Below are positions 24,001 through 39,000 of a stretch of DNA of 64,000 nt, one piece after another (the first letter of the stretch is position 1; every line of letters starts with the position of its first letter). Position numbers and translations under genes: made by a program. Source of the DNA: Lytechinus pictus (taxonomy: Eukaryota; Echinodermata; Echinoidea; Temnopleuroida; Toxopneustidae); NCBI RefSeq assembly GCF_037042905.1, contig NC_087258.1, forward strand, positions 806,001 through 870,000, given 5' to 3'. The notes beneath the pieces were generated by a model. The model was not told the origin of the DNA. It was given only the letters and a program-made list of their open reading frames with translations, and made no database searches.

Positions 24001-27000
24001 CATTCATACGGCCGGATACCCGTCCGAATGACCCCAGAGTCCGTTTGAGATCGAGGAGATTCGGTCATTTCTTCTTCATGATGGACCTCAACCAAAGATG
24101 CTTCTGAAGACGAATAAAAAGTAACCAATAATGAAACGTAGTTGATGACGATTTAATTTGAATACTGCATCAATCTGTAACAGCAGCCATTGGAGTACGT
24201 ATACGGGAATTTTGCATCGGCTAATATTTCTTTTTATTGTAATCAATAACTACATGCATTTTCTTCCATACATTTTCGTTTTGGGGTGTCTATTTGTTTT
24301 AGGGGATTCGCTTTTGAGGAAATACATGTTTAGATGACGTAATTTTCATACTTCACACCTTACGATTACCTTCATTTTCTATGTATGCGTAATTCGAAGT
24401 CCATTAGTCAAAACAGATCTTTTATTATTTATCTTTTTTTTCTGTATAGATATTAGATTAACAAGATGAATAGGAACAATATAATATGCATATACTTCAT
24501 TAGCCATTCATTTTTTTTATGATATTTACATTGTTTTATTATATGATCATTCGATTGTAAAATGTAAATTATTGTTCGTGTTTCTCATAATGATGACCCA
24601 CCTCTTTTCTCCAGGGTGCTATGACGACTAATGTAAGAAATACCTTCCACGTCGTTCGTCTTGCGATAACCGTATCCTAGCAACGTGGTAGACCCCGCCT
24701 CTGAGTGTCCAGCGGTGTAATCTTCAGATCGCCTTCCTCTCATCCTTCTCCCCATCGTGCATAGGGCGAGGAGAACGATGAAGATGATGATGACGATGGT
24801 TCCAAGGATGATAACGACTTTGACCCAAGTTGCTTTGAAAATGAGAGAACAAATAAAGGGATTAAAGGGAAAGAGCCTAGTCGATCTGGCGCTGCACAAT
24901 AAAATAAATATGGATTTTCAAACAAAGATGTACTCATAACTGAATACAAAAGCCTTAAAGAGAGGGGGGGGGTAGGTCTACCTAGGATGGCAATGAAAGT
25001 CCAAATTTAGTTCTGATAAATCGTAACACTATGGATTGCAGTGTTTGCATTCATGATATGATGAGAAAAGTGAAAACATTATTGAGAGAAGGCACGACAT
25101 CACAATTAACGTGACAAATTCGTGTAAAACTTTTCTTTTTTTTATTACCGACATATTGATTACTATGGGGACCCGAGACGTGCTTCCGGAAATGGCGGTG
25201 ACCTCATTAATAAAGACGCCCCCCCCCCCCTCTATATTTCTCTACGATAAGTGCATCTGATGTATTGATGGAACCTCAATTAATAAAAACAATGCAAAAA
25301 AAAATCAGTTTCTGCATTAATCAACTTACCAAGCATATATGGTGGAAGATGCGTAACTGCAAGATGGAGGGGAGATAAAGATGATGTAATATTTATATTT
25401 TTAAGTGCGATTGCAATATGGAATATGAATCAGAAGGCCTAGATTATCCCCACAGCATTTGTGAGTTTATACAAGAAATATGGTAATCACTTTATAGACA
25501 GCTTAACACCTAGATATTACAGTCCGAATACCAGCTTTTGTCTGTCTCCAGTGCTGCCGTTTGAAGTATAGGCTGAAAGACTCGAAATGACGGGTATTCA
25601 AAAGCAATTTCGGCGAATTCCGAAAACTTGCCAATTCAATTTCATCGAAAATGATAAAACTTGAGGGAGGTTTTATATAATATACTTTCAAACCATTGTA
25701 TCTATAGCTTTAGACCCGACAAATTCGATACGGTGAATTTAGTATCTGACGATAAAAAATACCTCTGACAAAACACTTTAAACAAATCGAGATTTTTCTG
25801 ATTGCGAAAAAAAAACAATCCATACCACTGCAATAGCGACCCGGAAGCTGTTTCTCATAGAGGTCATCGTAGCCAGAAGAACATCTACAGGTAAATTTTG
25901 CTGATCCTCTATCGATGCATTTGGCTGCTGGATCACAGTCGGATAAGTTAAGGAGACATTCATTGGCGGCTAAATGGTAAAATATAAACAGATATACAAA
26001 AACTATTTGAAATAGTTCAACTTTATAGAAATACTATAAGCAGAAGCAGGAGCAGCAGCCTTGATATGGTCATTATGGTATTACAGCAGGGTTCATGGTA
26101 GACTGACATTTCTACCATCCCCCCCCCCCCCCTCCTCTGTTTCTATTCGGTGAGAATTTACTCATAAATGTGCTGCACTAGATCCAAGTGATGTGAATAA
26201 GTAGGCCGACCTGGTGGAAATATTTCATTGAATGCACCCAACTCGGTAATCAATAGATAGTTCGCACCAAAGCCGGGTGAATAATAGTTGCGTTTGTATC
26301 ATCTAGAAAGCGTGCCTTGTTATTACAAGTATTATCATTATTATTTTGATCATTATCAATTATCATTATTATTATCAATTATTAATATTATAATTATCAT
26401 CATTATTATTGTTAGTATTACTATCATTTTCATTGTTATTAATCTCTTCATCAGTATCACTACTAACACTATCACTACTATTACTATTACCATTACTACT
26501 ATCAATACTTCTACTCCTACCCTCAGGAAATTATTGTCCTCAGAGCTCCACCCCCTCTACCGCGACCACCAGCACAAAATAAAGCAACACCTTCACCATC
26601 ATTAGCATCAACTGTAAAACAAGCTCAACTTACGTCCATATTCTACGATAGATGATGCAAGACTTATCTCTCGAGGAAATGTCCCGTTATTATTTACCAA
26701 GTAAACCAATGTCTCGTTCATAAGCATTGCCTCGTTGACGGAAGGTGACGTAAAGCTAACCATATATTCCACGATTATACTTCCGGGTCGGAAGTTAATG
26801 ATGTCACAATGGTAGAATGACGATGTATATTCAATGTATGTTTTATACGTAAGTTCCATCTGAAAAAAAAAGTGAGACATAACCATTCAGTAGTTTAAGC
26901 CAACATTGTTTTGTTAATCAACAGGCCTATCTACATTCTGCTCGTCTTACAATATAACAAAATATTACGTTAACTGGCTCACTACTGTAAGTTATTCAGA

Positions 27001-30000
27001 ACTCAGTCCTATACAAATTTGTTTTGGAACTCTTCCTAATTTCCTGACAAAATGTTTAAAAAGTTTGTACGGATGCTAAAAGGCCTGGGGAAAAAAAATC
27101 TAGCGTTAAACAAATAAAGAAGGTTCAATAACAACGTATGCCATCGGCATAAGCCTACACTAAATTCTTCGATATGCCCGGGAATTTTTTTTTAAAGGAA
27201 TCTATCCGCACCACATCAATATATGAAAATCTCCATAGCTTCAGCGATTGACGTTTCTTATTTCCTGTCAATAAAATGTATATGTAAAGATCTCGTTTAG
27301 CAATGACAAAAATGATATGGATGTATGATTAAGATGATACAGATGAAATCGTATGCATTGAGTCATATCTTTAGTTTTGGTTCTAGAAAAGATACAGGTG
27401 TTACTTTACATACCGCTTTACAAAATTCTGTCTCGAGCTCCTTGAAGTAAGTCGATGATGAGATGGTTAGTTCTGGTGTAAATATGGCCTCCCTTCCCTT
27501 AATCAAGACTATCTTAACGTCAGCCTTGAATGTGTATACCTCTTAGAGTAAGAAATAGAAGAATAAACATGAACACGAAATCTGTGTTGTTTTAGTTATA
27601 AAGAAAAATTATCGATAAATGTGGTTAAAAAACATTAATTTCTTCATCGGGTCTTGCCATTAGATATATTTTCCACTCTAAATCGATTTCTGCAAAACAA
27701 CACACTCATTATAATATTTTCTTTATTACCTAAGACTAGAAGATTTTTCACAAATATGTCATATTCTTCCAAATCTCCTATTGTCATGTTACTACTTTGT
27801 TTGATCAATGTTATTTTGGCCATTTCAAATAGCACATATTAACCAATCGCCGCGTTCTAAAACACAAAAATCCTGATCGTCATTAGTTCTTTTCAAAATA
27901 GATTTCATCAGTAACATCGAGCACAGAGAAACTTCATTAAATTATGTCAATAATGAAAAGAATACAATCTTTTTGTTATGAAACTCTTGATTTTATATCA
28001 AATTTAAAGTAATCATATACGACAATTCAAATATAGTTGAACTGTACCAAAGAAGCCTATTATGTCTTATAGGGACGCATAATGATTTCTTAAAAACTGG
28101 CGTCTAGAGAAAACCGTATTGCTTACACTACTTGGGAAGTCTCCAAAATTAATAAGATTTCTATTCTTGTTTTGTGTTGTTTCTTTGTTTTAACAGAAAA
28201 GATAAATAAGCCCAAAGACTACATGACCATCACTAACATGACTAATCTACGCACAGCATGAGTTAGCACGACACATAAAGCAAAGCAAAGGTAACAGCAC
28301 TGTATATTCGCTTACCACTGCAGACGTCATCCACCCGTTCATGGCCATCAATACATCTACAGGAGTAGCCTTCATCAGAATATATGCAAATTTCATTCGC
28401 TCCTTGGCATTTCACATCACACCAAGATTCTACAGAATTGCAAATTTTATACGATTAATTACAAAATGTCATATTACCAATATTATGAATTACAGAAAAT
28501 GCATATATTTAAACTTAAATTGAGCATTGAATATCAATTGAGCATATCTGTTCATACCCTATAGAAGCAGTAAAGGAGATCATCAATGTGGCCATAGTCA
28601 TGTCTACATTTTTCATCGCTTCGATCTTATTCTTCATCTATCCAAAAAATACGTGTTTATGCTTGAAAATTCTTCATCATAATTCTGCAGTATCTTGTTT
28701 TTGTATCAGATGTGCATGATAAAAAAAAACTACGAGAAACTAAAAAATAGAAAAAGAACTTACTTCTGGTAATTGTGGGTGAATCGGATTTCAGATCAGT
28801 TGGCGCAAATGAAGTATCTCTAGTGGAAGGTAGTCTTGAAGGTGCAGTCGTGGTGGTTTTGAAGCCTGCTTCCGTTGTACTTCCAGACGGTGTGGTTGTA
28901 TAAAATCCAAAGGCAGGTGATGTTGAAACGGGTCTTGTTGTCGCTGGAAATTTCGGGGAGGATGTAGACATTACAGTCGTTGATGCATATGTGCTTGCTT
29001 CGACTGTGGTAATTCTTTGAGGTTTTACTGTATCTTCACTCACGGTGTGTATTTCTTGAGTAATTGGGGCAACAGTTATACCCTCAGTGGATAATGTATT
29101 CGGATATGTTCTAGCTTCTGGTGTGGATGTACTTGTTGCCTCCTCGTCACCGCTGGGTTTATCGGTGCGGACCTCGGATGTGTGAACAACAGGAGTTTCC
29201 TGAGATGAAGATATTTCAGCTCTCGTTGGTGTCGTAGTAAGAGGAGCCATTATATTAGTGGGCGTTGTGTTAATTGAAGAAGCTGTCATAATATCCTCAG
29301 TTGAAATAATCACGGTTGTCACCCCTTCTGTTATTTCTTCTTTTACAATACGGGTTATAATATCAGATACATCAGAAAATGAAGGAATCGCTCTTCCTTC
29401 CGTTAGGGTGAATGGATTCTCCGTGGGTGCTGCTGTGGTAATTTCAATGCCATGCCAAGATTCTATAGTTATGTCCTCGCCACTATCGTATGTGATGTCC
29501 CCTGTAGCTGTGTCTATTGTAGGCCTAACAGATATTAATTCATCTGAAACAGACAGACTAAGAATAGTTGGTGACTGTGGCGTAACTGAAACAGCTGTAC
29601 TTCCTTGTGTTGGAGCGGTGGATTCGGTTTTGGTGACGATAGTTTCCGCTTCAGAAAGTGCTGAAGTCGTTTTCCCATCTGTTTTTTCCTCAGTTGTTCG
29701 CAATGTGGAGAATGGATTATCAGTGTGTGTCGCTAAAGTAATGCCAGTGCCATGCCACGATTCTGTAGTCATTTCGTCACCTAAATCGTCGATGATGTGC
29801 CCTGTTATGTCTAACGTAACAGATATTAATTCATCTGAAACAGACGGACTAAAAATAGTTGGAGACTGTGGCGTAACTGGATCTGTTGAACTTCGTTGTG
29901 TTGGATCGGTGGGCTCGGTTTTAATGACGACGGTTTCCGCTTGAGAAAACATTGGAGTCGTTTTTCCTTCTGCAAATTCTGCAGTTGAATGTAAATTCTC

Positions 30001-33000
30001 ACCAGAAGTCGGTGGTCTGGTTTTAAACATCGTACTATATGAACTGGCAAAGTCTGAAATAAGACCTTCGGGTGCTTGATCTGTACTCATTGTTTCTGGT
30101 GTGTCCTTCCCTATTGTGGCAAGTGTAGAGGGACTTTGTGGATAAACAATGGTAGTCATGAAATCGGTTCTACCCAATTCAGGTTTGAATGTCGTGTCAA
30201 ATTCAAATGTTGTTTCTACTGTCTCAGACGATACAATAAAAGGGTCGTTAGCGGTTACTTCCCGAGACGTAATTCTATCAATTTTTTTGGTTACCCTGTC
30301 TGACTGACGAACCATTCTTGTTGTTGATATTTCTTTCTGTAGCATATCAGGGTCTTCTAGGGTCACTATAGCCGTTTCAAATTCAATAGTGACTGTTGAA
30401 TCAATAAGATTTGTTGAGGCGTTTGATATCGGCTCTGTATCACCCCTTTCTGTAAGTAAAATGTCTGTTCTAGAGTCATCCTCGGAAATAGTGGTTACAT
30501 CGTAAGTTGGGCGAGTTGATTTTAACATACGTTCACTTACCATACTAGCATTTGTCGAAATGCTTGGTGCCTCGCTTAAAATGCTAGACACAAGTTCTGA
30601 TATAACAATAGTTCCTGTTCCCTTTTGGGAAATATCCGTGGTCTCTGGATGATGTTCAGTGATTCCGGAAGTCGACTTCTGCTCATAGGTCACTTCTATG
30701 TCATCGTATTCTTTGTAAGTCGGTGTTCTGACTTCATCTGTTACTATTCGCACAGATGTTGCATCATCCACGAGTGCAGAAAACTCAGAAACATCAGATG
30801 TTATTGCATCCATTGAGTCAATGACGGTGACATCTTCTGTCGCCATCGATGATGTTGCTTCAGCTGCGTCTTCACTTCTGATTTTTCCAGTTAAAGTAGT
30901 CTGATCTGTCTCTAGCGTGAATGTGATACTATCCTTTCTATCTAAAGCCGTCGAATCATCATGTGCAGTGAGTATAAACTGCTTATCAGTGGCTACAACA
31001 GTTGTGTCTGTCTCTGTTGGAGCTGGTGTTTGGCCTATGTCCCTCGACGATTCTTTTCCTTCAATACTGTACGTAATGGTTTCAGTGTACCACTCGTCTT
31101 CTGTTACGCTTCTGTCGGTAGGCGTTCCAATTGGGAAGGTATGTTCAGGATATTGTTTCTTGGTATGTCCTACTGTTCTCTCTAAAATAGAAGCCAAATC
31201 GTGTGTGATAGAGAGGGTAGAGTATGTTGTATCAGTCATCTCAAATGGCTTGTATGTGGCTGTGCTTTCAAAGTCCATATCTTGGGAAATTTCTTTTTCC
31301 GTTTCAGTTATTTCGAGACTGTCACTGACAATATCTGACTTTTCCGTAACTACCGACTCGAATTTAAATGTGGGTAAATCAATACCCGTGTTTGTAGATG
31401 ATTTGGAGGGCAAAGGCGTTGTTGTATCCCATGGATTTAAGCCATCTGATTCGCGTGTCATGATGATCTGGGTAGAGATACCTGTTATGATTTCAGTAGT
31501 TAAGTCTCCATCTCCCTCCAATGTTGGTGTATCGGAGATTTCTGTCAATATCCCCTCTGTCTTAGCGCCAGGTTTTCCCTTAGTAGTAGGCATTGATACA
31601 GGTGTTTCTGTTCCTAGAAAACTAGATTTCATATCAGAGGATTGGTCAGTGCTCTTCGGATATCCGTCGATTGCAGTTGAAATGCTTTCAGTTGGGATTT
31701 CCGTTTCCACTCCGACAGTAATCATATCGATGGATTCTTTTACTTGTTGTCTCGTATCATTAAAAGTTATTCTAGTAGTCATTAAGTCTGTGACAATGTC
31801 AGAAAGTTTTGTGCCTTGCATTATTATTGATCCATCCGTAGTTCGTTGCTGGATATCTAATTCAGTCGATATATAGGTTGGTCCGTCAGAGCCAATGACA
31901 ACATCTGTTGCTTCCTGTACTCTTCCGGTTATTGTAGAGGAAGGCATATCCATCCCAGTCTGCGTTGGTGATTTAGAAAGGGGTGTTGTTGGGTCGACGA
32001 CTTCAGTGTTTTTTACAATATCACCTATTATTGTGATATCAGATCTACTGGAAGATAAAATATGTGTCGAAAAACCAGTTACAAAGGTTGTGACTATTTC
32101 TGTTCTTACTGTATCATCTTTCTGGGTGGTTGCTTTCTCTGTCTTTGTGTTTTGATATTCCTCACTACGAATTATTGTGGTAGCTTGTTCTGTTCTTAGA
32201 AATTGGGATGTCCCTTCTTGGGATTGGTCGGTGCTCCTCGGATCACCAACGATTGCAGTGGACGTAATTTTAGTTGTAGGTAATGTGGAAGATGGTGTAA
32301 GGGATTGGACTTCCGTTACAATAAATGTTTGATATTCAGTGTCCCAATCAGTTCCAAGACTCAATTCGCTTTCTGTTTTACTTTGAATTGTTGTCCCCCT
32401 TTCCCCTATATTATCTCTGATGGTACCATCAACTGAATCTTTGGTTGGTTGACTAGTTTGATCTAAAACAACGCTCACAAACTCAGTGACAACGTCAGTA
32501 GGAAGAGTGATTTCTTGTATTCCCAATGCCTCATCTGTAGTTGTTTGTTGCGAGTCCATTTCAGTCGATAAGAGTTCTTGAATATGAGTTGCTCTGGCAA
32601 CATCAGTGACAATGGTTTTAGGTGATGTGGAAGATGGCTTTGGAGATTGGACGTCTGTTACACTATATGTTTGCAATTCAGTGTCCCATTCAGTCCCTAG
32701 ACTTAATTCGCTTTCTGTTTTACTTTGGATAGTTGTCCCACTTTGTCCTATATTATCTCCGATGGTACCATCAACTGGTGAATCTTTAGTCGGTTGACTA
32801 GTTTGAACTAAAACAATGCTCAAAAACTCAGTGACAACGTCAGTAGGAAATGTGATGTCTTGTATTCCCAATGCATCATCTGTATTTATTTGTTGCGAGT
32901 CCATTTCAGTCGATAAGAGTTCTTGAATATGAGTTGCTCTGGCAACATCAGTGACAATGGTTTTAGGTAATGTGGAAGATGGCTTTGGAGATTGGACGTC

Positions 33001-36000
33001 TGTTACAGTATATGTTTGATATTCAGTGTCCCAATCAGTCCTTAGACTTAATTCGCTTTCTGTTTTACTATGGATAGTTGTCCCCTTTTCTGCTATACTA
33101 TCTCCGATGGTACCATCAAATGGTGAATCTTTGGTCGGTTGACTAGTTTGATCTAAAACAATGCTCACAAACTCAGTGACAACGTCAGTAGGAAGTGTGA
33201 TGTCTTTTATTCCGAATGCGTCATCTGTAGTTATTTGTTGTGAGTCCATTTCAGTCGATACGAGTTCTTGAATATGAGTTGGTCTGGCAATATCATTGAC
33301 AACGGTTTTAGGTGATGTGGAAGATGGCTTTGGAGATTGGACGTCTGTTACAGTATATGTTTGATATTCAGTGTCCCAATTAGTTCCAAGACTCAATTCG
33401 CTTTCTGTTTTACTTTGAATTGTTGTCCCCCTTTCCCCTATATTATGTCCGATGGTACCATCAACTGGTGAATCTTTGGTTGGTTGACTAGTTTGATCTG
33501 AAACAGCGCTCACAAACTCAGTGACAACGTCAGTAGGAAGATTGATGTCTTGTATTCCCAATGCCTCATCTGTAGTTGTTTGTTGCGAGTCCATTTCAGT
33601 CGATAAGAGTTCTTGAATATGAGTTGCTCTGGCAACATCAGTGACAATGGTTTTAGGTGATGTGGAAGATGGCTTTGGAGATTGGACGTCTGTTACAGTA
33701 TATGTTTGATATTCAGTGTCCCAATCAGTTCCAAGACTCAATTTGCTTTCTGTTTTACTTTGAATTGTTGTCCCCCTTTCCCCTATATTATGTCCGATGG
33801 TACCATCAACTGAATCTTTGGTTGGTTGACTAGTTTGATCTGAAACAACGCTCACAACCTCAGTGACAACGTCAGTAGGAAGAGTGATGTCTTGTATTCC
33901 CAATGCCTCATCTGTAGTTGTTTGTTGCGAGTCCATTTCAGTCGATAAGAGTTCTTGAATATGAGTTGCTCTGGCAACATCAGTGACAATGGTTTTAGGT
34001 GATGTGGAAGATGACTTTGGAGATTGGACGTCTGTTACAGTATATGTTTGATATTCAGTATCCCAATCAGTTCCCAGACTTAATTTGCTTTCTGTTTTAC
34101 TATGGATAGTTGTCCCCCTTTCTGCTTTAATATATCCGATGGTACCATGAACTGAATCTTCGGTCGGTTGACTAGTTTGATCTGAAACAATGCTCACAAA
34201 CTCAGTGACAACGTCAGTAGGAACTGTGATGTCTTGTATTCCCAGTGCTTCATCTGTATTTATTTGTTGTGAGTCCATTTCAGTCGATATGAATTCTTGA
34301 ATATAAGTTCGTCTTGTAATTTCTGTGACGATATCTGTCGTCCCTCGTATTGATCCAATTGGTATAGATGATGACCGTTCCGGCCAAACTCCCGTTGTTA
34401 ATTCAGAAATGAAAGCCGTTTTTTCATCAAATTCTACGTCTGTCACTTTAATATCCACCGAGCTTGAATCATCTGATATGCTCGACATCAGAATATGGGT
34501 TGAGACGCCAGTACAATTTTCGGTGGCTAAAGTCGTATGAGGTCCCGATCTAAGTGTAATTTGTGGTACAGTCGCTACCTGTTGTGCATTAGCTCTTACA
34601 CCATCCTCACTATTAAGCATCTCAGTAGCTTGTTCTGTTCTTAGAAATGAAGATAAAAGATCTAGGGATTGGTCAGTGCTCCTCAGATCACCATCGGTTG
34701 CAGTGGACATGATTTTTGATGTAGGTGATGTGGAAGATGGTGTTTGGGATTGGACTTCCATTACAGTATATGTTTGATATTCAGTGTCCCAATCAGTTCC
34801 AAGACTTAATTCGCTTTCTGTTTTACTTTGGATAGTTGTCCCTCTTTCTCCTATATTATCTCCGATGGTACCATCAACTGATGAATCTTTGGTTGGTTGA
34901 CTAGTTTGATCTGAAACAATGCTCACAAACTTAGTGACAACGTCAGTAGGATGTGCGGTGTCTTGTATTCCCAATGATTCACGTGTGGTTATTTGTTGCG
35001 AGTCCATTTCAGTCGATAAGACTTCTTGAATATGAGTTGATCTGGCAATATCAGTGACGATAGTTGTAGGTGATGTGGAAGGTCTCGTTTGAGAATGGAC
35101 TTCTGTTACAGTATATGTTTGAAATCCAGTATTCAATTCAGTTTCTAGACTTGATTCACCTTTTGTGTTACTTGGTATAGTTGTCCCCCTTTCTGCTTTC
35201 ATAACTCCGATGGTACCATGAACTGAATCTTTGGTTGGTTGACTAGTTTGATCTGAAACAATGCTCACAAACTCAGTGACAATGTCAGTTTGTTCTTCTT
35301 CTGCAAAAAAATCAAATGAATAAACTGTTTCAGTACTCGTGGTACACGTAAACGGGGATACGATAAATACCAATAAAGATTCAGTGCTCCTGTTTAATAA
35401 TGAACATTACCATTGGCAAGTCAGTTAATAACATGAAATCAATTATTTTTATTATTGAGATGGAAGATAATTGTCGGTGCGTCTCTAATTTTAATTGATG
35501 ACATCTTCCCAAATTGTACGAGATTCAGGAAATCAAATCCTGAATCTGATTGTGAGGTTTATCAAACTTTTGCTCCCGAAATGATTTATTTTTTTCTTCT
35601 TCTTTTTTGCAAAGTACAGTACATTCGAATCGCGGAGAATCGGAAGATATTTGATTTTTGTAAGGGGATATGATTAATCAAATCACAACAGCAGAATATC
35701 AGCCATATTAAAAATAGGGTTTGAGCGGCGGCATATACTAAATTATCCTTGGGTTGGAAATAATAATGACAACTTTCAAAGAGTTTACAGGTTTGTTATT
35801 TTCTTGAAGATGTTATACCTTGCTTACAGATTGACAATCCAGCGGTTGTCTTTTTTTTAATCATATTTGCCTGACCCCATGCCGATGCAAAAATAAAATC
35901 CCATGCCACTTCAAATCACGCAGAGCCCGATTCGCAATTTCCGTTGTTAAATGACTGAAAATCAAATCTCTGTTATTATCATACTTCTTTGTCCTACAAA

Positions 36001-39000
36001 CTATCCCTTCTTTGCCCCTCCCCCTTCTCTCTCTCTCTCTCTCTCTCTTTCTCTTTCATTCTGCTCTGCAGTCTTAAATGTCACTTCTGTTTCATTATTA
36101 CATGATTCATGCACTTCCTTTCAAATGATTTCTAAATTAAAATGAGAAAAGCTCTTGCGAGTTTTATCATTAGTTCTTTTTTTACAGCGCACTTAAAGAT
36201 GATGAACATGCAATACAAAAATTGAAATTCCTACCGAAGCATTCAAAAGAAGGTTCCCATGTTCCATCGCGGCATGTGGCGGTTTCTAGTGGAGGTTGTG
36301 TGGTTTGGTTTGTGCAGTAGAAAGTTACATTATCCCCATCACTGTAGTTCCCCAATGGTGTGGCAAGATGCGGAGATGAACAGCCAGCTGGCAGGATAAA
36401 ATAATGATCATTTGATGAAGACATATTGTGATTCACAAAATCAAATTTACATATTCATCACTTAAGATAAATCCTAATTACTCATTCTGAATATTAAAAA
36501 TATGAAGATGGAGTGCGTTTATGTTTACCTGCTCATGTATGTACAAGGGGCCATTAATTATTTTTCCTCTGGTCGATTTATTCACCATGGAAAATCATTT
36601 CATCGACTTGATAATTAGTTTACCATTATTTGGAACTCAGTCACATTTACTCTACGGCGGCCGTATGGCGAGTTGAAAACAGCCGTTTTATTCATTTATA
36701 TTCAAACCACCTACATTTGTTTCTGGTACAAAAAAAAAGATTAAAACGGCTGATTTTTACTCGCCGTATGGCCACCGTAGAGCAAATTTGACTGAGGTAT
36801 AACTCAAATCTATTCGATCTTTCTAGGTTAGGAGGAAACTTAATCTGCTTTGTAGGTATACCTCAGACATCCAGTTGTGACGGGACACAATAGATTTCAC
36901 CTTTAGCCTGGAAAATCTCAATAGGACCCTGTTTTTACAATAACATTTCAATCGTCCTTCAATCAAGCCAAAGTGTCGTAGTCTCTTTCTGCTAAAGCAT
37001 CTCACAATACAATTTTGTGGCAGAGTACAGATGTCGATTCAAACATTACTTTCCTTCATCCGATATGATGAAGCTTATATAAAGTAATGAATAAGCCTCC
37101 AAAGTTCACTAAAAAAACTATGAAATTTACAAACCACCGTATATGTTTAAATATTTCATTTCTTTCTATTTAGCATGCATAGACAACCATGTATATATTT
37201 TAATTACTTTTTTTTAGATTTTGATTTATCAATATTTGTTAATTGAATATTGTTTGAATTGTTACTTCCAATTTGAAAGTGTATGCTTGATTAATTTGTA
37301 TATTGATTTATGTAATTTTTCTTGTATTCAAATTTTATATTTGTATGTAAAAAAAGTGAATATATGAATTGAAATAAATAAAATTCAATTAAAAAACCAC
37401 ATCGTCAACAAATCAGTGAAACTGTGGTGATGTTTTTGATTGTTTATATTTTCGGCCCGGCAAACAGGCTACATTATGTATATTATTTTAGATTTCGGCA
37501 TAAATGTATAATTAAAAAATTTTGGGGAAAGCAAATTTGGCTAATATTATTGAAAGTTGAAAAATTATTAATAAACAAAATAACAATCCATTGTCCATGA
37601 AGACTCATCGAGACGAATGACATTTAATCAGCAATTATGTTTAGAATATGTTTAGAGTCATTTAATATATCGTAAAACCATAATAATTTCCTTGCAAATT
37701 CAAAACTATCGCTTAAAACGATACCCCTCGTTATTATTCGGTGTGTTGGCTCACAACCCCCCTCACAACCGGGGGGTCGGTGGTTCAAACCCCGGCCGCG
37801 TCATACCAAAAGAAGTTAAAAGATGGGAGTTGCTGCTACCCTGTTTGACGTTCAATGATTTAAGGGATAGAGCAACGTCGATCTGGAGCTGCACATTGGC
37901 TGCCAGGCCCATGATCAATTGGACAAAAAGAATTTAAGGTATTTCTATTTCAGAATTTATTTCGAACAATAAAACATGGATAAGCTTTGACGTTAACTTG
38001 AACTTGTAGCAATAATGGTAATTTAGATTTATGTGCTCAATCGATTTATGCATTAGAATGCAAGCTAGCCAGTGTAGCGAAAATATTTAGTTAGTTTAAA
38101 CTACACTATTATTATTAGTAGTAGTAGTAGTAGTATTTGTTTGTCGTCACCTGTGCCTGGAAGGCGAAAAGCGAACTGAATCACTATGACCCGCAGGTCT
38201 CTCCTCCCGATATAACTCATTGGGGGAGTGCAGGTGGACAACTACACCGGGGTTTCCCCCTACTCTTATACGAATAGTGCAGTGGGTTCTTAACGTGCAA
38301 AGGTGGTGACTCTCCTCTACACGGGGCCTCCATTTAACGTCCTATCCGAGGGACGGAGTGTTTTCCACTGTAACATAGCCTGCATGTATGAAACATGGGA
38401 GAGACGTTTAAACACAACGCACTGGCTTCAGTCATCCGCCCGGGGTGGACTCGAACCCACGATCTTTGGTTACCGACTGAGCCAACAACGCTCTCGACCT
38501 TCAAAATGTAGCTTCATCCCATCATCCCGACCACCCCCAGCCCCTTCTCGCTACGGATATAAACCACTTTATTGAGTGTTATGTAACGTAAAGGTCAAGT
38601 CCACCCCGAAAAAATGTTGATCTGAATAGATAAATCAAACTAGCATAACGCTGAAAATTTCATTGAAATCGGATGTAAAATAAGAAATTTATGACATTCT
38701 AAAGTTTCGCTTATTTTTCACAAAACAGTGATATGCACGATTCAGTGACATGCAAATGAGAGAGTCGATGATGTCCTTCACTCACTTTTTATTTAGTTTT
38801 TTATTGTTTGAATTATACAATATTTCATTTTTAACATATTTGACAATAAGGACCAACTTGATTGAACCATAGAGAAAGAGGAAGTCCAAGTAAGTGCACA
38901 ATGGGCAAATTAGCATAACAATGGAATATGACGTAATAGTTAATTTGCATAACAATGGAGGGTATGAATGGCAAGATGACATCACACGATGAATATTCAT

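Noticed and set aside
26288..26605. Ile/Thr-rich 105-aa frame
   Set aside because: Translation of an ATT/ATC simple repeat inside an intron.
29258..29944. 228-aa plus-strand open frame
   Set aside because: Same antisense composition shadow of the mucin exon, including the mirrored internal repeat.
30917..31876. 319-aa plus-strand open frame
   Set aside because: Lies antisense within the mucin stalk exon; the Val/Ser-rich content mirrors the Thr/Asp/Ser codons on the minus strand and no domain or start context supports it.
32160..35300. CRISPR-like periodic repeats
   Set aside because: The period is about 342 bp within a coding exon, in a eukaryotic context; these are protein repeats.
38440..38505. 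tRNA gene-like sequence on the minus strand
   Set aside because: Same reasoning: B box and A box present, but embedded in a longer repeat with a trinucleotide tail.
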